Shown: positions 9,329 to 17,726 of the stretch, piece after piece
How positions within the stretch are numbered: position 1 is the first letter of the stretch
Layout: every line of letters starts with the position of its first letter
Assembly: GCA_947490615.1 (NCBI GenBank)
Contig: CANLHK010000008.1
Span: 62,001-126,000, forward strand
DNA: 64,000 bases
Direction: 5' to 3'
From: Planctomycetaceae bacterium
Lineage (GTDB): Bacteria > Planctomycetota > Phycisphaerae > Phycisphaerales > SM1A02
Notes under the pieces: model-generated
What the model saw: only the letters and a program-made list of their open reading frames with translations
Databases searched by the model: none
Told to the model about the DNA's origin: nothing
Position numbers and translations under genes: made by a program

Positions 9329-11332
9329 TTACGGGCACACACCCCAGCCGCTCAGGAGCAGCGAGAGATCCGCACCACCGACGACTCCGTCGGCATTGAG
9401 GTCGGCTGCGACCGCCGTGGAGTTCCACGACGAGAACAGAATCGCCAGATCAAACGCATCCACCGCGGCATCGCTGTTGATGTCACCAACACACTCGCCG
9501 CCAGAGGGCGTGAACAGTGCGGAAGACTTCACGAACGACTTCTCGCCAAGCTGCGCGCCGAGGCGACGACCAGGGAAGTCATCAAAGCCTGGGTGAATAC
9601 CGCCGTAGAGGCGCGAGTCACCCGAGTTGTCCGCCGCGTCGTAGTAGGTCGCCCACTGGAAGGTGAACGACTCACTTGGACCATCTTCAAACACCAAGAA
9701 CTGGTTCTGCACACAGGTGAACTCCGCGAGACCACCAGGGAAGTACTCGGTTCCAGTCAGCCGCGTCAAGACTTCGGCGGCGGTACGACTGAAGGTCGAG
9801 TGACCCGACATGTAACCAGCGAACGGAGGCGTCACAAAGTTCCCGCGCTGGTACGGCATCCACTTGGTGCCGAGGATCCACTGCACGCCCGAGTAGCTTC
9901 CCGCTGCGTCCGCAGGCACTCCGGGCCATGCGAAGACTGCGATTTTGCCTTCGTTTCCAGCAAGCGCTGCATGACGCTCGCCTGGAGCCGTGGTCTCCGC
10001 GGTGATGAGTTCACACAGACCTGGCATCAGCGTGAGGCCATCGGGGTGATAGGCCGGAGCCTTCGGATCGCTGCTCTGGCCGCATTGCGCCATGTAGCGA
10101 ATCGCAGAGATCGGCCGGCTCGAGTCGTAGTAGCCCTTGTAGCTCCACGCAGTGACTGCCGCGTCGTGCATGGCACCATTGAGCGTTACATAGAGTTTGA
10201 TGTCGTACTCCAGCGCATCGAGCACGGGACCACTGCCACCGAAGCGACGCTGAAACAGCGGGTGATCGAGCACCGCGTTGGCGATCTCGTTCCAGTGACC
10301 AGGAGGAGTCGCCGAGGTCGGACCGTCGGCCCAGAACTCCGAGAGGCAACGGGTGAAGTCGCCGCGCTTCACGAGGTTCGACGCGTACGCCGCGCCCGTG
10401 AAAGGATTGACCGAGCGTCCCGCGCCATCATTGGTGCCAAGCGGGTTGTTGCCCATCACTGCTGGCGAGATGTCGACCATCACGCCGTCGTCAGGAGAGA
10501 GCATGCCCGACTTCAGCAACACATCTTCGAAACTGGCGCGGAAGGTCTCATCGCCAAGACCATTCAGCAGGGCTGGTGCGGGCGCGTCGAGGTACACACC
10601 GCCACGAGCAGGATCGCGATCCGAAGCCGTGAGCGCGTACGGAATGACGCTGCCCCAGTGTGGAGCGAGTTTCGACTGCACGCCGCCCGGAATGGCGTTG
10701 CCGTTGCGATCCAAGGTGTAGGAGAACGCCAGCGGCTGCCAACGATTCGGATCAACGATGGAGATGCCCTCGAGCGACACGATGAGTGGCGGATTCACAG
10801 GGCCAGGTGCGCCCGCTTCGGGTGCGTAGTTGAATTGCTCACGCGAGCCGTCGGTGAGTCCGCGCTCGAGCAGTTGCGCTGCGATGCGATTGCCCACCGC
10901 GGCTGGTGAATCGCCAACGGTTGTCGTGACATCGATCGAGTAACCCAGCGAGGCCATGCGACTGTCGAGATACGAACGAACCAACGCCACATTGGGCCCC
11001 GTCGCGAAACGCGCCCGCATGACGCGGTACGCCGCGTAGGAGATCGCTTCGTTGCGGGCTGCAGCCACATCAACTGCGTTCAGTTTCTCGGTGAAGAACA
11101 CGCCCTGCGCATCGGCGTCGTACGCCGCCCACGCGTCGTACATCGCGGTCGACACATGGAAGAGGTTGCGGGCGTGCACTGGTGGACGCGGGGTGTCCTT
11201 GCGAATGGACGCGAGCAGCGTCTCATCCCACTGGCGCGCGACCGATTGGTCAGCGAAGGACAGAGTGTTGGTGGCGGACAGCACCGCCATCGCGAGCAGG
11301 GCTCGCGACGCCATCTTGATCGAGTTGTGCAT
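9329..11332 (-). CDS. Secreted vanadium-dependent haloperoxidase-type PAP2 protein with dockerin-like tail (1)
   Basis: The 667-residue protein starts with a signal peptide (cleavage near residue 27, after LSFA). GAGG five bases upstream supports the ATG at 11332. The vanadate/phosphate-binding residues of the haloperoxidase/PAP2 fold are all present: R-P-I near 407, S-G-H-S near 509 and G-G-I-H-P-x-F-D-D-F-P-G-R near 586. These enzymes oxidise halides with H2O2 using vanadate, or act as acid phosphatases; substrate cannot be told. The C-terminal 55 residues form two EF-hand-like loops (DINSDAAVDAFDL, DLNADGVVGGADL) ending WGVCP. A paralogue lies directly upstream on the same strand. Confidence 0.88.
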   Translation of the reverse strand: MHNSIKMASRALLAMAVLSATNTLSFADQSVARQWDETLLASIRKDTPRPPVHARNLFHVSTAMYDAWAAYDADAQGVFFTEKLNAVDVAAARNEAISYAAYRVMRARFATGPNVALVRSYLDSRMASLGYSIDVTTTVGDSPAAVGNRIAAQLLERGLTDGSREQFNYAPEAGAPGPVNPPLIVSLEGISIVDPNRWQPLAFSYTLDRNGNAIPGGVQSKLAPHWGSVIPYALTASDRDPARGGVYLDAPAPALLNGLGDETFRASFEDVLLKSGMLSPDDGVMVDISPAVMGNNPLGTNDGAGRSVNPFTGAAYASNLVKRGDFTRCLSEFWADGPTSATPPGHWNEIANAVLDHPLFQRRFGGSGPVLDALEYDIKLYVTLNGAMHDAAVTAWSYKGYYDSSRPISAIRYMAQCGQSSDPKAPAYHPDGLTLMPGLCELITAETTAPGERHAALAGNEGKIAVFAWPGVPADAAGSYSGVQWILGTKWMPYQRGNFVTPPFAGYMSGHSTFSRTAAEVLTRLTGTEYFPGGLAEFTCVQNQFLVFEDGPSESFTFQWATYYDAADNSGDSRLYGGIHPGFDDFPGRRLGAQLGEKSFVKSSALFTPSGGECVGDINSDAAVDAFDLAILFSSWNSTAVAADLNADGVVGGADLSLLLSGWGVCP

Positions 11333-11800
11333 GTGATCCTCGTCTATCTCGAGGACTCGGGCAGCCGCAGAGCTCAGACTGTGCGTCGGTCTATGACCAG
11401 GCCCTACGACACGTTTCGTCTGCGTGTCGCAATGCCCACCGCGTGGTGATCAGGATGCCATCCACCCTTTGAGGGTGCGAACCATCCATCATGTTGAAAC
11501 CAAGCGCATAACGCAGACAGGGGGAGCCTGCAGATGCCTTTGTCGTCCTGTGAAGAGTTCGTCCGGGCTTGTCCTGAACACTGCGCTCAGGTTGCCCACT
11601 ACTTCACTGCATCAGAAGAACGGAGGTGTTCCCCATAAATACAACCGACGCGGGAAAGTTGCCTATTCAAAACAGCCTTGTTTTGCAGCGTATTTTTATG
11701 CGTGAGACCCAGAGACACTCGCAACGAAACAGGGCGGCCCATGAGGACCGCCCTGCGATTCGTAAGTGCTTGGTGCGCCGAGATCAGCGGCGCGACTCTG
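11333..11800. other. Intergenic region between the two haloperoxidase paralogues
   Basis: A 468-base stretch of lower GC than its surroundings with no supportable gene. It holds a terminator-like hairpin for the upstream minus-strand gene at 11731-11754 and presumably the promoter of the downstream paralogue. A short AT-rich inverted repeat (CAAAAC/GTTTTG) lies near 11668-11685. Confidence 0.5.
11731..11754 (-). terminator. Terminator-like hairpin downstream of haloperoxidase 2
   Basis: AGGGCGG and CCGCCCT form a 7-bp stem, extendable by CC/GG pairing. On the minus strand a short T-rich run (GTTTCGTT) follows. It sits 46 bases past the stop of the 11801-13813 gene. Confidence 0.5.
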
Positions 11801-13813
11801 TCAGCTGCCCGTTGGACAGGCTCCCCAAGACGAGAGGAGCACGCCAAGATCTTGAGCATCGACCACGCCGTCGGCTGTGATGTCCGCCGCAGGATCGTTC
11901 GTAGCCCACGCACTCAAGAGGAGCGCGAGATCTTGTGCAAGGACAGACCCATCGTCGTTGAGATCCGCTGGGCATGGCGGCGTGACGATCGGAGCGAAGA
12001 GCGAGAGTGCGCGCCCGTGCGCTTTCACCGCAACCTCAGCACCGAGCACGCGGCCGGGGAAGTCATCGAAATCAGGATGGATGCCTCCGAAGATGCGCGA
12101 GAGCCCCGACTGGTCTGCGGCGTCGTAGTAGGTCGCCCATTGGAACGAGAAGGTCTCACTCGGTCCATCCTCGAAGACGAGGAACTGGTTCTTCACGCAC
12201 TGGAAGATCCCGAGGCCGCCTGGGAAAAACTCGCTGCCCGTCAGGCGGGTCATCGTCTCAGCGCCAGCGCGGCTGTAGGTCGAGTGACCCGAAACAAATC
12301 CTGGGAACGGCGGCGTGACAAAGGTCGGCCGCTGGTAGGAGACCCAGTTTCCAGCGAGAATCCAGCTAGTTCCTGAGTAGGTGTTCGTCGGACTCACGGG
12401 AGCGCCGGGCCACGCCAGCGCTGCGATCTGGCCTTCGTATCCAGCGAGATCTTCGTGGCGTTGACCGGCAGCGGTTGTGGCAGCGGTGATCAACTCAACG
12501 ACGCCTGGCTCGAGATGCAACCCATCAGCGTGGTAGTGCGGAAGCGCAGCGTCTGTGCATTGGCCGCGCTGCGCCATGTATCGAATCGCACCGATCGGGC
12601 GCATCGTGTCGTAGTGTCCCTTGAGACCCCACGCTGTGATGGCTGCATCATGAAGCGATCCGTTGAGCGTGATGTACGCCTTGAGATCCCACTCAAGATC
12701 CGACAGCACAGGCCCCTTGCCTCCAAGCCTTCGCTCGAAAGCAGGATGATCAGAGATCGTGTTCGCCAACTCGTTCCAGTGTCCTGGAGGCGTCGTTGAG
12801 TTTGGTCCGTCAGCCCAGAACTCCGCGAGGCAGCGCGTCCAGTCGCCGCGCTTGACAAGGTTCGCGGCGTAAGGGAGTCCTGTTGCTGGGTTGAGCGCGC
12901 GACCAACTCCATCGTTGGTGCCGAGCGTGCTGTTGCCCATGACCGAGGGAGAAATGTCGACGAAGACGCCGTCGTCAGGCGTCAACATGCTCGACACTCG
13001 CAACGCGCCTTCGTGTCCAGCGCGCCACTGCACATCGCCAACCCCGTTGAGGACTGGCGGTGGCGGCGCACTCAACAGCACGCCAGGTCGCGCAGGATCC
13101 ATGTCACTCGGCTGAAGACCAAACGGCGTGACGAACCCCCAGAATGGCGCGACTTTCGGCGGGAAACCGCCAGGAATCACATTGCCACCCTGATCGACAA
13201 AGTAGGTCAGCGAAAGCGGTTGGTACCGCGTCGGGAACAGAACATTCGGGTTGAACGGCAGCCCCACGACGAGGGACGGGTTCACATCGGGGTAGGTCCC
13301 CGCGTAAGACGCGTGGTCGACCTCCTCGTGTGAGTTGTCGGTGAGACCTTGTGCAATCACCAGCGCCGCGATGCGGTTGCCGACGGCAGCTGGCGTGTTG
13401 CCCACAGTCGTCGTGACCAGCGGCGAGTAGCCGAGTGCGGTGAGCTTGGCATCGAGGATCACATTGATCGTCGCGACATTCGGGCTCAGCGCAAAGCGCG
13501 ACTTCATCAGGCGATAGGCCGCGTAGGAAATCGATTCTTGCCGTGCGGCAGCGATGTCCTTGGCGGTGATGCGCTCATTGAAGAAGTACTGGCGCACCGC
13601 TGGGTCGTAGGCGGCCCAGGCATCCCACATCGCGACCGACATGTGGAAGAGGTTTCGCGCCTGAATCGGCGGGCGCACGCGATCACGCTTGATCGATTCA
13701 AGCATGGTCTCATCCCATTGCCGAGCAACGGAATGCTGCGCAAGTGCGGGGGTGTACATCAGGCCGACAAGGCCCAAACCGATAGCTGACAACGTCGTCC
13801 TACTGAGGCTCAT
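11801..13813 (-). CDS. Secreted vanadium-dependent haloperoxidase-type PAP2 protein with dockerin-like tail (2)
   Basis: Paralogue of the next gene downstream, sharing the opening H/D-Q-S-V-A-R-Q-W-D-E-T-x-L and the same overall plan. An AAAGGA seven bases upstream favours the ATG at 13813 over the one at 13828. The 670-residue product has a signal peptide ending P-A-L-A-Q, the oxyanion-binding residues R-P-I near 405, S-G-H-S near 507 and G-G-I-H-P-D-F-D-D-F-P-G-R near 578, and a dockerin-like tail (DLNDDGSVLAQDL, DITADGVVDAQDL) ending WGACPTGS. It is divergent from the aminotransferase gene with about 170 bases between. Halide specificity cannot be predicted. Confidence 0.88.
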   Translation of the reverse strand: MSLSRTTLSAIGLGLVGLMYTPALAQHSVARQWDETMLESIKRDRVRPPIQARNLFHMSVAMWDAWAAYDPAVRQYFFNERITAKDIAAARQESISYAAYRLMKSRFALSPNVATINVILDAKLTALGYSPLVTTTVGNTPAAVGNRIAALVIAQGLTDNSHEEVDHASYAGTYPDVNPSLVVGLPFNPNVLFPTRYQPLSLTYFVDQGGNVIPGGFPPKVAPFWGFVTPFGLQPSDMDPARPGVLLSAPPPPVLNGVGDVQWRAGHEGALRVSSMLTPDDGVFVDISPSVMGNSTLGTNDGVGRALNPATGLPYAANLVKRGDWTRCLAEFWADGPNSTTPPGHWNELANTISDHPAFERRLGGKGPVLSDLEWDLKAYITLNGSLHDAAITAWGLKGHYDTMRPIGAIRYMAQRGQCTDAALPHYHADGLHLEPGVVELITAATTAAGQRHEDLAGYEGQIAALAWPGAPVSPTNTYSGTSWILAGNWVSYQRPTFVTPPFPGFVSGHSTYSRAGAETMTRLTGSEFFPGGLGIFQCVKNQFLVFEDGPSETFSFQWATYYDAADQSGLSRIFGGIHPDFDDFPGRVLGAEVAVKAHGRALSLFAPIVTPPCPADLNDDGSVLAQDLALLLSAWATNDPAADITADGVVDAQDLGVLLSSWGACPTGS

Positions 13814-13983
13814 GATTCGTCCTTTCATGAACTCGCGCCTGTGGCGGTGGCGATGCTACAGAATGCAAGCACGAATTCGCGCTGTGAATCCACGCAAGTT
13901 CGCAATCGGTCGCAGATGGGGTATTCAAGCGTCTTTGGCGCCTTCGCTACACTCCGCGCGAATCAAGGCTTTCTCGCACTCGA

Positions 13984-15417
13984 GTGTGCAATGGAACTCA
14001 CTTGCCATTTGATCTCGCGAACCTCATCACCCTGAACGCGCACCGCGCCGAACTGCTCCACCAAGAGCATGTGAATCCGCGCTTCACGACGGTGCTTCGA
14101 ACCATCGGTTTCGACAAGAGTTACACCCGAGCTTTGGGTGCGCATCTCTACGATGCTCAAGGGCACGAGTATCTCGACTTCCTCGGCGGCTACGCGGTGT
14201 GCAACTTCGGTCGCAATCACCCGACCATTCGGCGCGCCTTGGAGACAGCGCTCGCGCTCGAAATGCCGAGCATGGTGCAATTCGAATCGCCTTTGCTATC
14301 GGGTCTCCTTGCCGAAGAATTGAAACGGCGCATCGGGCGCGGGCTCGACTTCGTCTACTTCACGAACTCTGGAACCGAAGGCATTGAAGCGGCGATCAAG
14401 TTTGCCAAGTGCGCGACGGGCCGCGCTGCCCTGCTCTCGACCCCCAACGCTTTTCACGGACTGACCAACGGCGCGCTGTCGTTGAATGGATGTGCCAGTT
14501 TCCGCGAGGGATTCGCGCCGTTTCTCCCTGATTGTCGGGTCGTGGCCTTTGACGATCTCGCTGCGCTCGAGCGCGCTCTTGCTCCGCGCGATGTCGCAGC
14601 GTTCGTCATCGAGCCGATCCAAGGCAAAGGCGTGAATCTGCATTCGCCTGGCTATCTCGAAGCTGCAGGGCGACTCTGCCGCGCGCATGGAACGCTGCTT
14701 GTCATCGATGAAGTGCAGACGGGACTCGGTCGCTGCGGTTCGTTTCTCGCGATTGATCAGGAAGGTTCGGTCGAGCCCGACATCGTCGTCCTTTCGAAGG
14801 CGCTCTCAGGCGGCTATGTCCCCGTCGGGGCGGTGCTGGTGCGCTCAAGCGTCTGGAAGCGCGTCTTCTCCACGCTTGATCGCGCGATCGTGCACTCGTC
14901 GACCTTCCACCAAGGAACCTTGGCGATGACTGCGGGATTGGCATCCCTTGCTGCGTACGACGAAACCAACGCAGCGGCCAACGCCTTGCGGATGGGTGCG
15001 ATGCTTCGCGAAGGAATCGAAGCGATGCGGCCGCGCTTTGAGATGCTCCGCGCAGTGCGGCAACGCGGACTCCTCATCGGAATTGAATTTGGCGCGCCGA
15101 CCTCGCTGAGCTTGCGCGCTGCGTGGGCTGCCACCCACGCGATGAACGAGAATCTCTTTGCACAGTGCATCGTGGTTCCACTCATGGAGGACCATCGCAT
15201 TCTCTGTCAGGTCGCAGGTCATGGACTCGATGTCGTGAAGCTCACGCCACCGCTGATCATCAACGAGGACGATGTGCGCCGCTTCCTCGACGCGTTCGAA
15301 GAGGTGCTGATGCAATTGCATAGGCCCAGCGCCCCCGTGCGGCTCCTCGCGCGCCTTGCTCGCAACACCGTGCTTCGCGCCAGTGCCGACGCTCACGAGC
15401 CTGCGACGCGATGCTAG
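13984..15417 (+). CDS. Class III (fold type I) PLP aminotransferase
   Basis: The 477-residue protein has the class III fold: TRALGAHLYDAQGHEYLDFLGG near 45-65, the NSGTEGIEAAIKFA cofactor-phosphate loop near 127-140, V-I-D-E-V-Q-T-G near 240 and the Schiff-base lysine in V-L-S-K-A-L-S-G-G near 272. The family includes acetylornithine, ornithine, GABA and hopanoid (HpnO-type) transaminases. The stop overlaps the start of an MMPL/RND exporter by seven bases, so the two are translationally coupled. HpnO-like enzymes and HpnN-like exporters handle hopanoids elsewhere, which makes a lipid-amine role plausible here, but no other hopanoid gene is in the window. An amino-acid transaminase is the alternative. 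Confidence 0.85.
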   Translation: MCNGTHLPFDLANLITLNAHRAELLHQEHVNPRFTTVLRTIGFDKSYTRALGAHLYDAQGHEYLDFLGGYAVCNFGRNHPTIRRALETALALEMPSMVQFESPLLSGLLAEELKRRIGRGLDFVYFTNSGTEGIEAAIKFAKCATGRAALLSTPNAFHGLTNGALSLNGCASFREGFAPFLPDCRVVAFDDLAALERALAPRDVAAFVIEPIQGKGVNLHSPGYLEAAGRLCRAHGTLLVIDEVQTGLGRCGSFLAIDQEGSVEPDIVVLSKALSGGYVPVGAVLVRSSVWKRVFSTLDRAIVHSSTFHQGTLAMTAGLASLAAYDETNAAANALRMGAMLREGIEAMRPRFEMLRAVRQRGLLIGIEFGAPTSLSLRAAWAATHAMNENLFAQCIVVPLMEDHRILCQVAGHGLDVVKLTPPLIINEDDVRRFLDAFEEVLMQLHRPSAPVRLLARLARNTVLRASADAHEPATRC

Positions 15418-17726
15418 TGCGACTCGTTGCTCTGGTGACCGAGCGCCCACGCACCGTGCTCTTGGTCGCCGTGATGCTCGCCCTCGTCGGCGCCTGGCTC
15501 GGCGTCACCCGACTTTCGATCGACGGTGACACCGACAGCCTCATCGCTCGAGATCGGCCGTTTCTTGCGGGGTATCGCGCATTTCAAGAGGAGTTCGGTG
15601 ATCTCGAAGGCGTGATCATTGCCGTCGATCCGCGCGGAGACGACGCGGCCGCTCAGCGCGCAGTCGATCGACTCGCGCAAAGTCTTGCGCGGCTCGCGAA
15701 GGAGCAACTCGTTACGCGCGTGGCTGCGTTCATTGAACCGTTGGAGCAACCACGCCTCGCTTCGTGGAGTCTGAGCGATGACGCGCTGGCAGTGCTCGCG
15801 GAAGCAGCACCGATCCTCGGCGACGCCGCCCGCGATCAGGCTGCAGCCTGCGACACACTCAATTCCTTTCTCACCATCGAGCCGCATCGCACCTACCTCC
15901 GCGCGCCCGAAGGAACCCTGTTGCTCGTTGAAGCAGTGCCTGCGAAGGACTTCACGGCGCTCGAACCCTTTGCGCGTTCGATCGCCGCGATTCGCGCAGA
16001 GTGCGCCGCCGTGCAGACCGAGTTTCCCATGGTGAAGTTTGGACTGACTGGGAAGCCCGTCCTCCAAGCCGACGAGATGGCCACGGCCAACGCCGACATG
16101 ACGCGCGCGAGTCTCGCCTCACTGGCAATCATCACGGTGCTCTTCATCGTGGTCTTACGCGGAGTGCGCCGACCGTTGCTCGCCGTGGTTGCGTTTGCGA
16201 TTGCCACGGGTTGGACCTACGGAGCAGCGACGCTGCTCGTGGGAAGGTTGACGGTGCTCTCGACAGTGTTCCTCCTCGTCCTCGTCGGCGCAGGGCTCGA
16301 CTACGGCGTGCATGTGGTGAGTCGCTACGCCGAATTCCGCGCGATGCTGCCACGCCGCGCTGCAGTGGTCGACGCACTTCGATCGGTTGGTCCGAGCACG
16401 CTTGTCGGCGCACTCGGGAGCGCGAGCGTGTTCTTTCTTGCGTTGAGCAGCGATTTTGGCGGCCTGCGCGAACTCGGCGTCATCGCGGGAACGGGGCTTC
16501 TCCTCTGCGCGCTGGCGATGGTCACCGTGCTTCCTGCATTGCTGCTCGTTGCCGGAGACAGTGCTCCGGACTCCACGCCGACGCAGACCGTGGCACACGC
16601 TGCGGCGCGTCCTCGCAGTCGTCGCTGGTTCGCCACTGCGCTGTCCGTCGCACTCCCGATCCTCGCAGCACTCGCAGCGTTGCCTTGGGCGCCAGCGTTT
16701 CAGTCGAACTTGCTTGAGCTTCAGTCGCCGACGCTTGAAAGTGTTCGTTGGGAGCGACGCTTGCTTGATGAGAGCCCAGGGAGTTCGTGGTACGCGGTGT
16801 CGGTGGTTCGCTCAGTCGAAGAAGCAGCAAGACTCGAAGCGCTTGCCGCAGGACAATCATCCATTGCTCGCACAGAGTCCGTGGCGTCCCTCGTCCGCAT
16901 CGAGACGCCGATGCGCGTGGCGCTGCGCACCGAGATCGCGCAAGCCATTGCGGGGCCACTGCCGCCATTGAACAGCACGGCGTCCATCGCGTCGCACAGC
17001 GCGCGCGCCATCATCGACGGGGCGCGCGGTTCATTGCGCGACGCGCTTCCGCCCGCGCTGCGTGATCGATGGAGTTCCGCGCAAGGCGGGTATCTCGTGC
17101 ACTACTACCCAAGCGGCGATGCGTGGGAAGAGAAGCCATTGCGCGCGTTTGTCCAAGCCGTGCGCAGCGTCGATGCGAACGCCACGGGTGTACCGATCAC
17201 GCAGTTGGAGTCGATCGATGACATGCGCAATGCCTTCACGAGATTGTCGTGGCTCAGTCTCGTGGCCGTCGCTTGCATCGCGTGGTTGGACTTCCGCAGC
17301 GTGCGCCTCACGATGCTCGCCACAGGTTCGGTCGTCGCGGGCGTCGCGATGACACTCGGCGTGTTGGCACTCCTGCGGGTCGAACTCAACCTCGCGAATT
17401 TCTTTGCCATCCCGATGCTCCTCGGCCTGAGCATCGACAGTGGCATCCACATCCTCCATCGTGCCTCGGATGGCGCAGAAGCGTTGCGCAGCACAGTGCG
17501 CACTGTCGCCTTCACCGCGCTCACGACGGCGATCGGCTTCGGTGCGCTCATCTTCGCCGAGCACCGCGGACTGCACACGCTCGGCGTGGTGATGGCCGTG
17601 GGCAGTCTTTGCTGCCTCTATGTCTCCTGCGTGTTTCTGCCAGCGCTGCTGGCGCGTCAGGCGTCAGCGCCAACCAATTCCGGCTCGACGCCTTCAGGAA
17701 GTGCAGCAAGGAAGTTCTTTCCGTAA
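15411..17726 (+). CDS. MMPL/RND-family transporter (HpnN-like)
   Basis: The 771-residue protein has the duplicated RND plan: membrane helix at residues 15-33, a large periplasmic loop, helices about 225-365 with V-G-A-G-L-D-Y-G-V-H-V-V-S-R-Y, a second periplasmic loop, then a second helix bundle with L-G-L-S-I-D-S-G-I-H-I-L-H-R. These D-Y-G and D-S-G helices match the proton-relay region of MMPL proteins. It lacks the long loops of drug-efflux AcrB proteins and is closer in size to the hopanoid exporter HpnN and mycobacterial lipid exporters. It is coupled to the aminotransferase gene. Its last 70 bases overlap the end of the convergent helicase gene. Confidence 0.85.
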   Translation: MLVRLVALVTERPRTVLLVAVMLALVGAWLGVTRLSIDGDTDSLIARDRPFLAGYRAFQEEFGDLEGVIIAVDPRGDDAAAQRAVDRLAQSLARLAKEQLVTRVAAFIEPLEQPRLASWSLSDDALAVLAEAAPILGDAARDQAAACDTLNSFLTIEPHRTYLRAPEGTLLLVEAVPAKDFTALEPFARSIAAIRAECAAVQTEFPMVKFGLTGKPVLQADEMATANADMTRASLASLAIITVLFIVVLRGVRRPLLAVVAFAIATGWTYGAATLLVGRLTVLSTVFLLVLVGAGLDYGVHVVSRYAEFRAMLPRRAAVVDALRSVGPSTLVGALGSASVFFLALSSDFGGLRELGVIAGTGLLLCALAMVTVLPALLLVAGDSAPDSTPTQTVAHAAARPRSRRWFATALSVALPILAALAALPWAPAFQSNLLELQSPTLESVRWERRLLDESPGSSWYAVSVVRSVEEAARLEALAAGQSSIARTESVASLVRIETPMRVALRTEIAQAIAGPLPPLNSTASIASHSARAIIDGARGSLRDALPPALRDRWSSAQGGYLVHYYPSGDAWEEKPLRAFVQAVRSVDANATGVPITQLESIDDMRNAFTRLSWLSLVAVACIAWLDFRSVRLTMLATGSVVAGVAMTLGVLALLRVELNLANFFAIPMLLGLSIDSGIHILHRASDGAEALRSTVRTVAFTALTTAIGFGALIFAEHRGLHTLGVVMAVGSLCCLYVSCVFLPALLARQASAPTNSGSTPSGSAARKFFP

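Noticed and set aside
9323-10909. A 528-residue open frame on the plus strand inside the first haloperoxidase gene
   Set aside because: It is antisense to a gene with all catalytic motifs and reads as Arg/Val-rich low-quality protein.
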